Assembly (NCBI GenBank): GCA_963703145.1
Contig: OY969793.1
Coordinates: 1-64,000, forward strand
DNA length: 64,000 nucleotides
DNA from: Bog-756 sp963703145
Lineage (GTDB): Bacteria > Actinomycetota > Acidimicrobiia > Acidimicrobiales > RAAP-2
Direction: 5' to 3'
Shown here: one piece after another, positions 7,816-16,623 of the stretch
How positions within the stretch are numbered: the stretch's first letter is position 1
Layout of the letters: each line of letters starts with the position of its first letter
Notes under the pieces: generated by a model
Databases searched by the model: none
The model's input: the letters and a program-made list of their open reading frames with translations, nothing else
Told to the model about the DNA's origin: nothing
Translations under genes and position numbers: made by a program

Positions 7816-9648
7816 ATGAGACCATCCAGTATCAAGCGTCGGGTGGCGCTTGCCGGATCGATCGGGGTCACGGCCCTGATCGCGACGCTGGGGCTCGGTG
7901 CGAGTGTCGCATCGGCCGTCCCGGCTGACCCGCCGGGCGGCGCGACCCCCACGGCACCCAGCTTCAACAACGGCATCGTCAATGCGATCCGCGGCACGGG
8001 CTCGGACACGACCATCTTCATGATGCAGAAGATCAGCGACCTGTACACGCAGGCCGGTCTGTATGGCTGCACGTTGAACTCGTCGACCGGCCAGGCGCTG
8101 TACAACAGTTCGCTGTCCACCAGCACGTCCAACCTCTGGTACTACTGCCGCTCCAGCCAGAACACCACGACGACTGATACGGCCGACAACTGGAGCCGCA
8201 CCGAGGTATCGCAAGGCGTCGATGACGTCGGCTCTACGGCAGGCCAAAAGCAGCTGTGCGGCTCAGGAGTCCTGACGTCGCCGTTGCCTGTCGACTTCGC
8301 GCGCTCCTCCAAGCCACAAGGCGGCTACTGCTCCGACCTGAAGCAGGCGGGCTACGCCAAGGACAGCGTCCCCGGATTCGACTACCAGGTCAATCCCGCC
8401 ACCATCGGAACCGTCGGTAGCTCGAGCCCGTATGCCTCCGTCAACGGTGGCAGTATCGGCCCGGTCACCCTCGGATGGCTTCCTGGTGATCCAACCAGCG
8501 GCCCCTACAGTGGCAGCAAGCTCACCGGCCTATCCAACATCGACGGTGGTGGTGGCATTGGCTCCACGGCCTATCGGTTGTGGTGTGCCACGGACTCGAC
8601 CCGGATCACCGACTGGGGACAGCTGACCAATCTCGGTCCGAACCTGTCGCTGCCCGACGTCACGCTCACCAGCGGCTCCGCCACTGCCACCCTCAGCCAG
8701 CCCTTGGCCGAGGCCATCTCCGGTGGTGCTGTCACGGACCTGTCGAACAGCGGCTTCGGAACGAGTATCACCGGATCTGGTTCGGCAGGGAGCACCACAC
8801 TCACCCTGTCAGCGCCTTCGCCGGTCAGCTCGGGCACCTCGCCCGACCAGCTGTCGATCGTCGCCGGCGTCCTGGCCCAAGGCCAGGGTGGCAACATCGG
8901 GCTAGCCGTTCGGGTGATCGGCGTGAACAACTCCTCGGGCACGGAATCCACCTGGCAAAGCTACGCCGACAGCGGCGTCGCCTCGGGCCAGTCGGGCAAC
9001 GGTTGCGCGACCGACGCTGATCAGAACGCTGCCAGTGACCCCAACTCGGCAACGGCGGTCGGCGACAACGCCGGCCCTCATATCGCCCTGGAGAACAACG
9101 CCTCCCAGATCAGCGATTTCGCCAACGCCGACTGGCCGTCTGACCCGGCCAGTGCCGCCGTGGAAGTGTCCACCTCGCTGTACTACCAGTCCAACGGCGT
9201 GTACCTCTCGACTCCGTACTCGGGCCAGGTAGTGGTAAATGGAGCGTCCTACTCCGGGTTCAAGCTGTCGCTGAACGGCAAGAGCAACACGACTCCGTTC
9301 GTGCTGGCCAACACCTACCCGACGGCTCGGACCCTGTTCAACATCTACCGGACGGGCAGCATTCGGGCCTCCACGGCTGGATTCCTGAACTGGATCTGTG
9401 ACTCCCAGACAGCGATCACCAAGCAGAAGGACAACTCAACGGGAGTCAACTTCGATCAGGAGCTGACCAACATCATCGGGTCCTTCAACTTCATCCGGCT
9501 CACGGACACCCAGGCAGCTGCGGCCAACGACACCCCTGCTGACAATGTCAGCGGTGGCGGTGTCAACACGTCATGCGCCAACGCAGTGGTGAGCGGTGCC
9601 GGCAATGGAGTTCCGCCCATTACCACGGTGGCCTTCCCGCAAACCTAG
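7816..9648 (+). CDS. Large secreted PstS-like substrate-binding protein
   Basis: 610 residues from ATG 7816 (AAGGAGAAC site 9 nt upstream; the frame is open further 5'). Signal peptide to about residue 38 (ASVASA). The mature N-terminus has a periplasmic-binding-type entry, RGTGSDTTIFMMQKISDLY, and DFARSS resembles the DFAASD/FGASD strand of PstS proteins. A serine/threonine-rich insertion occupies about residues 280-350. There is no lipobox, LAxTG or PE(V/T)P tail, so it is predicted to be released or held by partners. Phosphate or another anion as ligand is inferred from neighbours only; sequence similarity to classical PstS is weak. Confidence 0.65.
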   Translation: MRPSSIKRRVALAGSIGVTALIATLGLGASVASAVPADPPGGATPTAPSFNNGIVNAIRGTGSDTTIFMMQKISDLYTQAGLYGCTLNSSTGQALYNSSLSTSTSNLWYYCRSSQNTTTTDTADNWSRTEVSQGVDDVGSTAGQKQLCGSGVLTSPLPVDFARSSKPQGGYCSDLKQAGYAKDSVPGFDYQVNPATIGTVGSSSPYASVNGGSIGPVTLGWLPGDPTSGPYSGSKLTGLSNIDGGGGIGSTAYRLWCATDSTRITDWGQLTNLGPNLSLPDVTLTSGSATATLSQPLAEAISGGAVTDLSNSGFGTSITGSGSAGSTTLTLSAPSPVSSGTSPDQLSIVAGVLAQGQGGNIGLAVRVIGVNNSSGTESTWQSYADSGVASGQSGNGCATDADQNAASDPNSATAVGDNAGPHIALENNASQISDFANADWPSDPASAAVEVSTSLYYQSNGVYLSTPYSGQVVVNGASYSGFKLSLNGKSNTTPFVLANTYPTARTLFNIYRTGSIRASTAGFLNWICDSQTAITKQKDNSTGVNFDQELTNIIGSFNFIRLTDTQAAAANDTPADNVSGGGVNTSCANAVVSGAGNGVPPITTVAFPQT

Positions 9649-9884
9649 GCCGCCCTGTGCGGTAACCCTGTTGCGGCTTCGCCGACACAGGAGCAGTAAC
9701 CCGGGCCCGGGGGTCCGGCGAGCAATCGCCGGCCCTCGGGTTTGCGGGTTTCAAGACAGGAGGAACAGGCGCCTGACAAAGGAGGGCGCCCAGGTGATTC
9801 GGTACCGACGGACAGGCAGCTGGACCAGATGTGGCGAGGGCAAGACAACACATGCGGTGCCAATGGCAAGAAACAAGGTAGAGG
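9649..9884 (+). promoter_or_regulatory. 236-nt leader with strong hairpin between two secreted-protein genes
   Basis: Non-coding gap inside an otherwise tightly packed locus. It contains a stable hairpin (listed separately at 9706-9740), then two purine-rich stretches (CAGGAGGAACAGG near 9757 and AAAGGAGGGCGCC near 9778) and an AGGTAGAGG ribosome site directly before GTG 9885. The arrangement could be a terminator followed by a new promoter, or an attenuating leader of the downstream operon. I recognise no known riboswitch consensus. Confidence 0.45.
9706..9740 (+). terminator. GC-rich stem-loop, terminator-like
   Basis: Perfect 7-bp stem CCGGCGA / TCGCCGG with a GCAA loop (9715-9732), extended outward with one mismatch and a bulge by CCCGG... 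/ ...CTCGGG to 9706-9740, then TTTGCGGGTTT. It lies 58 nt after the preceding stop codon. GNRA loop and extension make it one of the clearest hairpins in the window. The downstream T content is modest, so it could terminate or attenuate. Confidence 0.6.
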
Positions 9885-12800
9885 GTGCAAAAAGCAGCGG
9901 ATGTGGGAACACTGAGGCGATCGAGATCGAAGAGACGATGGGCCAGCCGACCCCAGTTGGTCCTGCGCGCCATTGGCGCAGCAGTACTGCTCGTCGTCGC
10001 TGGAACGGTTGCCGTGGTTGGCATCGCCGGGGCCTCACCGTCAAATGGCGATCAGGTGGGCACCGCCACGCCGAAGGCGCCATTCACTGCCACCACACCG
10101 TTCTCCAGTGGCCAGGTCATCAACGTGACTGTTCCCGTCAACAGCGTCTTCAACAACCCGAATGTGAACTTGGTCATCGAGGAGTGTGCCGACCCTGGGG
10201 GCGTTCTGCCCACCCAGTCCAGCGCCTGTGATGCCAACACGGTTGACGGTGACACCATCAACCCCGCGACCGACGGATCTGTGACCTACAGCAACTACAC
10301 GGTCTATGCCCTACCGGACACGACTTCATTGGGCGAAAGTCCGAGCCGGACACCGGCCTGCAACCTGACCAATGAGTGCGTGCTCTACATCGGCACCAAT
10401 GTCCAGGATTTCACTCAGCCACATTTCTGGTCCCAAGGATTCTTCGTGGCTCCCACGACCAATGACACCGGGGCCAACCCGGGCGACGGAAGCGCACCCA
10501 GTGCTGCCGCAACCCCTTCGGCGTCGGTGTCGACGGTCACGGCCAGCCCCCCGACCGCAGTGGCGGACGGGGTGGACAAGTCGACGGTGACCGTGACCAT
10601 CAACGGATTGAACAGCTCCAACGCCACGGTGCCGATCCCGAACGCGCCAGTCATCCTGACGCAGGGCTCTTCGAGCCACTCGGTGATCGAGACGTCACCG
10701 GCCATCGCCGACGGATCGGGCGTGGCCACCTTCACCGTGACCGATCCCACTAATGAGACCGTCGCCTATACGGCTTCCAGCGGTGCGGTCACGGTCACGG
10801 AGAACGCCCAGGTGGTATTTGCCCCTCCGGCGGTGTCGCCTTCCAACTCCACCGTGGTGGCATCGGTAGCCAACCCTCCGGCTGATGGGACGACATCGTC
10901 AACCATCACGGTGACGGTACGGGATCAAGCGTCCAGCCCCCAACCGATCTCAGGCGTTGCGGTCATCCTCGGCCAGGGGACAGCCAGTTCGGTCATCACC
11001 CCGAGCTCGACCGCCATGACCAACGGGTCAGGCATCGCCACCTTCACCGTTACTGACACCACGACACAGCCCGTCAGCTATACAGCAACGGCCGGTGGGG
11101 TGCAGATCACCCAGATGGCGCAGGTCACCTTCGGGAGCCTGGTGGTGTCGCCCGGAGACTCGACGGTGGTCGTGGCCTCGCCCACCGCTCCGTCGGGCGC
11201 GGGAGGCGGGACGCAGGTGACCGTCACGCTCAAGACCGCCGGAGGGGCCAGTCCGGTCGCCGGGAAGAACGTGGTGTTGACGGCAACCGGATCGGCCGTG
11301 GTCAGCCCGTCTGGCCCGGAACTGACCGTGACCAACGGCGGGGCCGTGTTCAATGTGACCGACACGTCCGTCGAGACCGTCACGGTGACAGCCACGGATC
11401 AGGACGACAGTCTCACCATCGGTCATCAATCCATCCAGTTCGTGGCCGCGACCACCTCGCCCACGCTGTCAACGGTGTCGTTTGTTTCGTCCGACCCTCC
11501 AAGTCTCTCCAATCCCGCTGACGGCACGTCGCCGTTCAATGTCATCGTTACCATCAAGAGCACCGCTGGCACGCCGGTTGCCGGGGATGTCGTGAGCGTC
11601 GCTCCGGCCACCACGGACCACAAGGTTGCTGTGACGCCGGACACCCCGGCGGGCAGTAGCGTTCCCGGCTCCACGGACAGCACCGGAGCGGCGGAATTCC
11701 AGGTTCTCGACACCGTGGCGGAGTCCGTGATGTTCACCGTCATCGACACGACCACCAGTGTCACCCTTACGCCGACACCACCACTCATGCTGACCTTCAC
11801 GGCAGGTCCTGCCGATGGCTTCCAGTCCGAGCTGGCGGCGAGTCCGCCGTCGGTAGCCGCCGACGGGAGCACGGCCTCGACCGTCGATGTGAAGATGCTG
11901 GACCACTTCGGGAATGCCGTTGCCGGAAGGACGGTGACACTCGATCAGGGGAGCGGCCATTCCAAGATCAGCCCGGCGACCGCCGTGACGGGGACGAACG
12001 GAGTGGCCGCATTCAGCGTGACCGATTCGACCAATGAGATCGTTACGTACACGGGCGTTGACGTCACCGACGGCAACCTGGCTGTCTCACAGACGATTGA
12101 CGTCACATTCGGAACGCCACCCCCGGTCATCCCGGTCACCAATGACTCGATCATCGTGTCCAACTTCAGCTCGATTCCGGCCGACGGAAAAACCGCTGCA
12201 ACGATCAGCGTCCTGCTGTACGACGCGAATGGCCTTCCGGTTCCCGGGCGTACCGTGGCACTCAAGTCCTCGGGCGGCTCGTCCTCCATTTCCCCTGCGA
12301 CGAAGGCATCGGACCAGAACGGTGCGGCCACCTTCATCGTGACCAGCACGAGTCCCCAGAAGGTGACCTATACGGGAGTGGATACGACGGACAACGTCCC
12401 GGTCTCGGGCTCGGTGACCCTTATATTCACGACTCCGGCGTCGGGCTCCAAGGGGCTCAACGCCGCCATCGTCGGGATCGCCGCCACCCAAGATGGGGGT
12501 GGCTACTGGATGGCTGCGGCTGACGGTGGCGTGTTCAGCTTTGGCGATGCTCATTTCTATGGCTCGGCGGGCGGGCTCCGCCTGAACAAGCCCATTGTGG
12601 GCATGGCTCCCACGCCAGATGGCGGCGGTTACTGGTTGGTGGCGTCCGACGGTGGAATCTTCCGGTTCGGCGATGCCGTGTTCTACGGCTCGGCGGGCGG
12701 GCTGCGCCTGAACAAGCCCATTGTGGGCATGTCCGTTACGCCGGACGGTAAGGGCTACTGGCTTGTCGCCTCCGATGGTGGTGTCTTCCGGTACGGCGAC

Positions 12801-13202
12801 GCCAAGTTCTTCGGCTCGACCGGCTCTCTCCATCTCAACCAACCAGTGGTAGGGATGGCCACTGCCCCCTACGGACAGGGCTACTGGTTGGTCGCCGCCG
12901 ATGGTGGAATCTTCGCGTTCGGTGACGCCAATTTCACCGGCTCCGCTGGAGCGCTGCATCTGAACAAGCCGATCGTAGGTATGGCGGCTGGCCCGAACGG
13001 TGACGGCTACTGGTTGGTGGCCTCCGACGGTGGCATCTTCACCTACGGGATGGCAACATTCCACGGCTCGGCTGGAGCGCTGCACCTCACCCAAGCGGTG
13101 GTGGGCATGGCCCCGACCCCATCGGGTGACGGCTATTGGCTGGTTGCTGCCGACGGAGGCGTGTTCTCCGGAAATGCGCACTTCTACGGATCGGCGGCAT
13201 AG
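9885..13202 (+). CDS. Giant surface protein: neocarzinostatin-like domain, six Big-1-like domains, six GYW repeats
   Basis: 1105 residues from GTG 9885. Order: basic N-terminus and signal segment (about 26-50), neocarzinostatin-like domain (53-190, Cys101/Cys115 and a C-x5-C at 159-165), linker TGANPGDG, then about six bacterial Ig-like modules resembling Big-1/invasin repeats (about 214-315, 317-413, 416-518, 520-645, 650-745, 750-855; recurring ADGxxxSTVTV and GxATFTVTD), then six 40-42-residue repeats GYWLVASDGGIFxFGDAxFxGS (857-1105), possibly a beta-propeller. No sorting signal or membrane segment at the C-terminus. The stop is 4 nt before the next gene, coupling it to the phosphate operon. 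Adhesin or wall-scaffold role is inferred. Confidence 0.85.
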   Translation: MQKAADVGTLRRSRSKRRWASRPQLVLRAIGAAVLLVVAGTVAVVGIAGASPSNGDQVGTATPKAPFTATTPFSSGQVINVTVPVNSVFNNPNVNLVIEECADPGGVLPTQSSACDANTVDGDTINPATDGSVTYSNYTVYALPDTTSLGESPSRTPACNLTNECVLYIGTNVQDFTQPHFWSQGFFVAPTTNDTGANPGDGSAPSAAATPSASVSTVTASPPTAVADGVDKSTVTVTINGLNSSNATVPIPNAPVILTQGSSSHSVIETSPAIADGSGVATFTVTDPTNETVAYTASSGAVTVTENAQVVFAPPAVSPSNSTVVASVANPPADGTTSSTITVTVRDQASSPQPISGVAVILGQGTASSVITPSSTAMTNGSGIATFTVTDTTTQPVSYTATAGGVQITQMAQVTFGSLVVSPGDSTVVVASPTAPSGAGGGTQVTVTLKTAGGASPVAGKNVVLTATGSAVVSPSGPELTVTNGGAVFNVTDTSVETVTVTATDQDDSLTIGHQSIQFVAATTSPTLSTVSFVSSDPPSLSNPADGTSPFNVIVTIKSTAGTPVAGDVVSVAPATTDHKVAVTPDTPAGSSVPGSTDSTGAAEFQVLDTVAESVMFTVIDTTTSVTLTPTPPLMLTFTAGPADGFQSELAASPPSVAADGSTASTVDVKMLDHFGNAVAGRTVTLDQGSGHSKISPATAVTGTNGVAAFSVTDSTNEIVTYTGVDVTDGNLAVSQTIDVTFGTPPPVIPVTNDSIIVSNFSSIPADGKTAATISVLLYDANGLPVPGRTVALKSSGGSSSISPATKASDQNGAATFIVTSTSPQKVTYTGVDTTDNVPVSGSVTLIFTTPASGSKGLNAAIVGIAATQDGGGYWMAAADGGVFSFGDAHFYGSAGGLRLNKPIVGMAPTPDGGGYWLVASDGGIFRFGDAVFYGSAGGLRLNKPIVGMSVTPDGKGYWLVASDGGVFRYGDAKFFGSTGSLHLNQPVVGMATAPYGQGYWLVAADGGIFAFGDANFTGSAGALHLNKPIVGMAAGPNGDGYWLVASDGGIFTYGMATFHGSAGALHLTQAVVGMAPTPSGDGYWLVAADGGVFSGNAHFYGSAA
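12453..13199 (+). repeat. Six tandem GYW repeats (about 126 nt each) within the giant surface protein
   Basis: Each unit encodes about 42 residues: (G/A)LxLNxPIVGM, a variable turn, GYWLVASDGG(I/V)F, FGDAxFxGSxG. The units starting near 12573 and 12699 are nearly identical at DNA level around the sequence encoding GSAGGLRLNKPIVGM, suggesting recent duplication; the last unit lacks two residues (FSGNAHFYGSAA). Such repeats may expand or contract and can collapse in short-read assemblies. Confidence 0.85.
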
Positions 13203-13206
13203 GGCC

Positions 13207-13746
13207 ATGGCCATGCCTGCAACGACATCCCGGCCAACGCCGAGACCGGCAATCGCCTCTGCCGTGGCGTTGCTGCTGGCTATCAGCGCACTACTGGCGG
13301 CCTGTTCGAGTTCGTCCGCGGCGGACAACTCACCGAGTTCGGCGCTCGTTGTCAGCGGCACGTCGAATGGTTGGGTCTTCCACGACGGACAGGCAATCAC
13401 GGTGTCGATGCCGGCCAACAAGATCTTCGTTCCCCACATCAGGGTCAACATCATGGAGTGCGCGGACCCGGGCGGAACAAAGGCCAATCTGCCCACCAAG
13501 GAAAGCGCGTGTGATGCGAACTCCATCGAGGGAAACTCGGTGCTGCCGGAGACGAACGGGAGCTTTTCCGAATCGACCTACACCATCTATCGGCTGCCCT
13601 CCAAGACGCTCGGTGAGGGAAAGACCTGGTTACCGATTTGCAACGTGACGCATCAATGCGTGCTCTACGTCGGCCAGGATCAGGGCGATTTCACCAAGCC
13701 GAAGGTGTTCTCCCAACCGTTCACGGTGACCGGAGGAGGATCGTGA
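13207..13746 (+). CDS. Neocarzinostatin-like domain lipoprotein
   Basis: 179 residues from ATG 13207 (4 nt after the previous stop; second ATG at 13213). Signal peptide with lipobox LLAAC (Cys at about residue 33) followed by SSSSA, so a membrane lipoprotein. One neocarzinostatin-like domain follows: DGQAITVSMPANKIF, IMECADPGG...ACD, STYTIYRLPS, the C-x5-C pair in ICNVTHQCVLYVGQ and DFTKPKVFSQPF. Closest in the window to the next gene, with which it shares ADPGG and the NLPT spacing. Its stop overlaps the next ATG by one base (TGATG). It is the only lipidated member of the set. Confidence 0.8.
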   Translation: MAMPATTSRPTPRPAIASAVALLLAISALLAACSSSSAADNSPSSALVVSGTSNGWVFHDGQAITVSMPANKIFVPHIRVNIMECADPGGTKANLPTKESACDANSIEGNSVLPETNGSFSESTYTIYRLPSKTLGEGKTWLPICNVTHQCVLYVGQDQGDFTKPKVFSQPFTVTGGGS

Positions 13747-14462
13747 TGGTGCTGCACCTTCCAGCGGCCGTCTCGCTAAGGCTGGGCTGTGCGTTCGCAG
13801 CCATAGTGCTGGCAGCCGTTGTGGTCGCATCCTGGAGCCCGGGTACCGCTGCCGCCGCCGCACCAACGGTGACCATCAAGCCAACGGCTGTGGGCGGTGC
13901 CTATACGAACGGCCAGCAAGTCGTTGTGGCGGTGGGGCCCAATTCACTCTTTGTGCCTCATACTCGGATCAACATCATCGAGTGCGCTGACCCCGGCGGC
14001 AAGGTCGCCAATCTGCCGACAAGTCTCATGGGGTGCGACTCGAACACGGTCGAAGCGGATTCGGTCCTCGTGCAGCCCGACGGTAGCTTCACAGAGCCCT
14101 CGTTCACCCTGTACGCCCTGCCCAATGCCACCCTCGGCGAGCAGTCCAACTGGCAACCGGTGTGCAATCCCTCCCACGAGTGCGTGCTCTACGTCGGCGA
14201 GAACCAGAACGACTTCACCCAGGCCAAGATCTTCTCGCAGGCGTTCGCCTTCACGTCGTCGGCACCCACCAACGCCGGCGGAACATCCACGGCCTCCACG
14301 GCGACGACAGCGCCTGTCTCGGCGGCCGTAACTCTGCCCGCCGCCACCCTGGCTTTCACCGGATCCGCCGGATCGGTGCTGTGGATCGCCGGAGTGGGGC
14401 TCGGATTGGTTGCCGCAGGAGTTGTGGGCCGACGTCGCCTGACGAAGGGGTCAGGATCATGA
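13746..14462 (+). CDS. Neocarzinostatin-like domain protein with LAFTG sortase signal
   Basis: 238 residues. ATG 13746 has a GGAGGAGG site (13732-13739); GTG 13743 just upstream is an alternative. Signal peptide to about residue 38, Ig-like domain with YTNGQQVVVAVGPN, IIECADPGG...GCD, DGSFTEPSFTLYALPN, C-x5-C in VCNPSHECVLYVGE, then a Ser/Thr/Ala spacer and LAFTG (202-206), a hydrophobic stretch and RRR: a complete class E sortase (LAxTG) sorting signal. This member shows the similarity to neocarzinostatin apoprotein best (Cys spacing, DGS turn). It overlaps pstC by 4 nt (ATGA). Confidence 0.82.
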   Translation: MVLHLPAAVSLRLGCAFAAIVLAAVVVASWSPGTAAAAAPTVTIKPTAVGGAYTNGQQVVVAVGPNSLFVPHTRINIIECADPGGKVANLPTSLMGCDSNTVEADSVLVQPDGSFTEPSFTLYALPNATLGEQSNWQPVCNPSHECVLYVGENQNDFTQAKIFSQAFAFTSSAPTNAGGTSTASTATTAPVSAAVTLPAATLAFTGSAGSVLWIAGVGLGLVAAGVVGRRRLTKGSGS

Positions 14463-15448
14463 CACTGCTCGCACCACCACCGACCACGGCGGCAACACAG
14501 CCGGTCGACGACGTCCCCATCACCATCAATCGAGCGGTCACGCGGGCGGACAAGGTGTTTCGATTCGCGCTCGCATCAAGCAGCTTGGTGGTACTTGGCA
14601 TCCTGGCTGCCGTTGTGGTGTTCCTGACCGCCTACGGCTGGCAGGCGCTGAAGGCCGGTGGGCTCGGGTTCATCACTGATCCCACCTGGTCGCCAGACAG
14701 TGGGCACTTTGGCGCGATGTCCCTCCTGGTCGGATCGATCGCCATCGCTGTGGTAGCGGTCATCATCGCCACTCCCATCTCGTTGGCGGCAGCGCTGATG
14801 ATCAATGAATACGCGCCGGTGAAAGCCAAGGGGATCCTCACCGGTGCCGTGGACTGCTTGGCGACCGTTCCAAGCATCGTCTACGGATTCTGGGGATTGG
14901 CGCTGGTGTCCAACTTACAGGCGGCGCCGGCGAAGTGGCTGGTGAATCACTTCGCGTTCGTGTCGTTTCTGAGGACCCCAACGCCGGGGGAGTTCGTCCA
15001 GTCGATCTTCGCGTGCGGATTGATCTCTGCCGTCACGATCATCCCGATCATCACCTCGGTCAGTCGTGAGGTGATGTCCCAGGCGCCACGGGATGCCTGT
15101 GAGGCGGCCCTAGGTCTCGGAGGGACCCGGTGGGGCATGGTGACCGACGTGATCATGCCGTTCTCCCGCAATGGTGTGGTCGGGGCTGTTCTGCTGGGCT
15201 TTGGCCGCGGCATCGGGGAGACCATGGTCGTCGTGCTCATCTTGTCCAAGGCCAACCACATGACGGCTGCACTGCTCGGCCCGAATGGTCTCGGCTCGAT
15301 TGCCAAGCAGATCACCGAGGACTTCCCGACAGGGACACCGCTGGACAAGAGCGCGCTGATCTTGCTCGGTCTCGTGCTATTTGTCACCGTGCTGCTGGTG
15401 AACATCGGGGCCCGCGCCATCGTCAATCGTCGCCAGGGGGGCTCCTGA
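14459..15448 (+). CDS. pstC: Phosphate ABC transporter permease PstC
   Basis: 329 residues, start ATG 14459 in an ATGA overlap. Six or so membrane segments; the inner-membrane coupling loop is typical: SREVMSQAPRDACEAALGLGG, with the EAA-type motif contacting PstB, and FGRGIGETMVVVLILS near the substrate path, as in PstC proteins. Forms the transmembrane heterodimer with PstA for ATP-driven phosphate import. The long soluble N-terminus (about 35 residues) is unremarkable. Confidence 0.95.
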   Translation: MTLLAPPPTTAATQPVDDVPITINRAVTRADKVFRFALASSSLVVLGILAAVVVFLTAYGWQALKAGGLGFITDPTWSPDSGHFGAMSLLVGSIAIAVVAVIIATPISLAAALMINEYAPVKAKGILTGAVDCLATVPSIVYGFWGLALVSNLQAAPAKWLVNHFAFVSFLRTPTPGEFVQSIFACGLISAVTIIPIITSVSREVMSQAPRDACEAALGLGGTRWGMVTDVIMPFSRNGVVGAVLLGFGRGIGETMVVVLILSKANHMTAALLGPNGLGSIAKQITEDFPTGTPLDKSALILLGLVLFVTVLLVNIGARAIVNRRQGGS

Positions 15449-16623
15449 TGGCTATCACTCAGATGGGACCAAACAGCGGCTTCCCGCCGCCACCGAACGG
15501 CCTGGCTCCGGGGGGTGCCGGAGGCGACCGTCCGTATCGGCAGAAGCAGATCACAGGATCGATGATCATCGAGGGTCTGGGCTCCGCCACCGCGGCACTT
15601 GCCGCGGTCTGGATCACCTTCAGCGTTGCTGGCATCTCGGCACCCTTCGGCATGCTCGTGTGCTGGTTTGTACTGTTCTTCGCCATCTACGGCACCTTGT
15701 GCTGGCGTCTCTACGGCATCCTCATCGCCAAAGACCGAATGGCAACGCTGGCAATCTGGTCCGGAGCGCTGGTCGCGATGTTTGCCCTCTTTGCGGTCCT
15801 CTATTACGTATTTGTCCGAGGGGTAGTCGCGGTATTCGACGATTTTCCCCACTTCCTGACCGGCGACATGACGAAGCTCGGGGGCGCTTCGAAGATCACT
15901 GACCTGGGGGTGGGTCAGGCCATCGTCGGAACTGTCGAGCAGGTGGCGATCGCCACAATCATCACGGTGCCGCTCGGGATCATGACCGCCACGTACCTGA
16001 CCACTTCGAATGGGCTCTTTGCCCGGACGGTCAGCGCCGTGGTGGACGCCATGACCGGCGCTCCCGCAATCATCGCCGGTTTGTTCGTCTACCTCCTCTG
16101 GGTAGTCCCTCACAAGGAGAGCGGCAAGTCGGGTCTGGCTGCTGCATTGGCGCTGGCCGTCATGATGCTTCCCATCGTGACGAGGGCGGCCCAAGAGGTC
16201 GTGGCCATCGTCCCGGGCTCGCTCCGAGAAGCCGCACTGGCCCTCGGTGCACCCGAATGGAGGGTGCTCCTTCGAGTCGTGCTCCCGACAGCTCGGGCCG
16301 GACTGATGACCGCGGTCATCCTCGGAGTCGCCCGCATCGCCGGCGAGACCGCACCGGTGCTGTTCAACGCTGGCGGATTCGAGGCCTACAACTGGAATCC
16401 GTTCTCCGGTCAACAGGACGATCTCCCCTTCCGAATCTACGAGAACATCTTCCAGCCGGGTGCGGTAATCCAACAGAGCGCGTGGGGGACCTCGTTCGTG
16501 CTCGTCTGCGTCGTCTTGATCCTGTTCCTCATCGCCCGTTGGCTGGGCAAGTCCTCACCGGGCCGTCGAAGCTTCGTCCCGTGGGCCCGATCCCGTAACC
16601 GCAATGCCGAGGTTGACGCATGA
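15448..16623 (+). CDS. pstA: Phosphate ABC transporter permease PstA
   Basis: 391 residues, ATG 15448 overlapping the pstC stop by one base (TGATG). A Gly/Pro-rich N-terminus is followed by three extra membrane segments (about 40-120) before the canonical permease core; the whole is longer than the usual 280-300 residue PstA. Core marks: GLGVGQAIVGT-like entry (LGVGQAIVGTVEQ), GAPAIIAGLFVYLLWV, and the EAA loop VPGSLREAALALGAPEW with GVARIAGETAPVLF. Pairs with PstC. The end overlaps in ATGA with an in-frame upstream ATG of the next gene. Confidence 0.94.
   Translation: MAITQMGPNSGFPPPPNGLAPGGAGGDRPYRQKQITGSMIIEGLGSATAALAAVWITFSVAGISAPFGMLVCWFVLFFAIYGTLCWRLYGILIAKDRMATLAIWSGALVAMFALFAVLYYVFVRGVVAVFDDFPHFLTGDMTKLGGASKITDLGVGQAIVGTVEQVAIATIITVPLGIMTATYLTTSNGLFARTVSAVVDAMTGAPAIIAGLFVYLLWVVPHKESGKSGLAAALALAVMMLPIVTRAAQEVVAIVPGSLREAALALGAPEWRVLLRVVLPTARAGLMTAVILGVARIAGETAPVLFNAGGFEAYNWNPFSGQQDDLPFRIYENIFQPGAVIQQSAWGTSFVLVCVVLILFLIARWLGKSSPGRRSFVPWARSRNRNAEVDA

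Noticed and set aside
12453..13199. CRISPR-like periodicity
   Set aside because: Repeats are in frame, about 126 nt, and encode the GYW protein motif; there are no short repeats with unique spacers and no cas genes.
12087..13526. 479-codon antisense frame opposite the GYW repeats
   Set aside because: Shadow of the repeated coding region; no independent coding features.
13638..13745. Upstream extension of the LAFTG neocarzinostatin-like gene to 13638
   Set aside because: Would overlap the lipoprotein gene by 108 nt; the GGAGGAGG site points to 13746.
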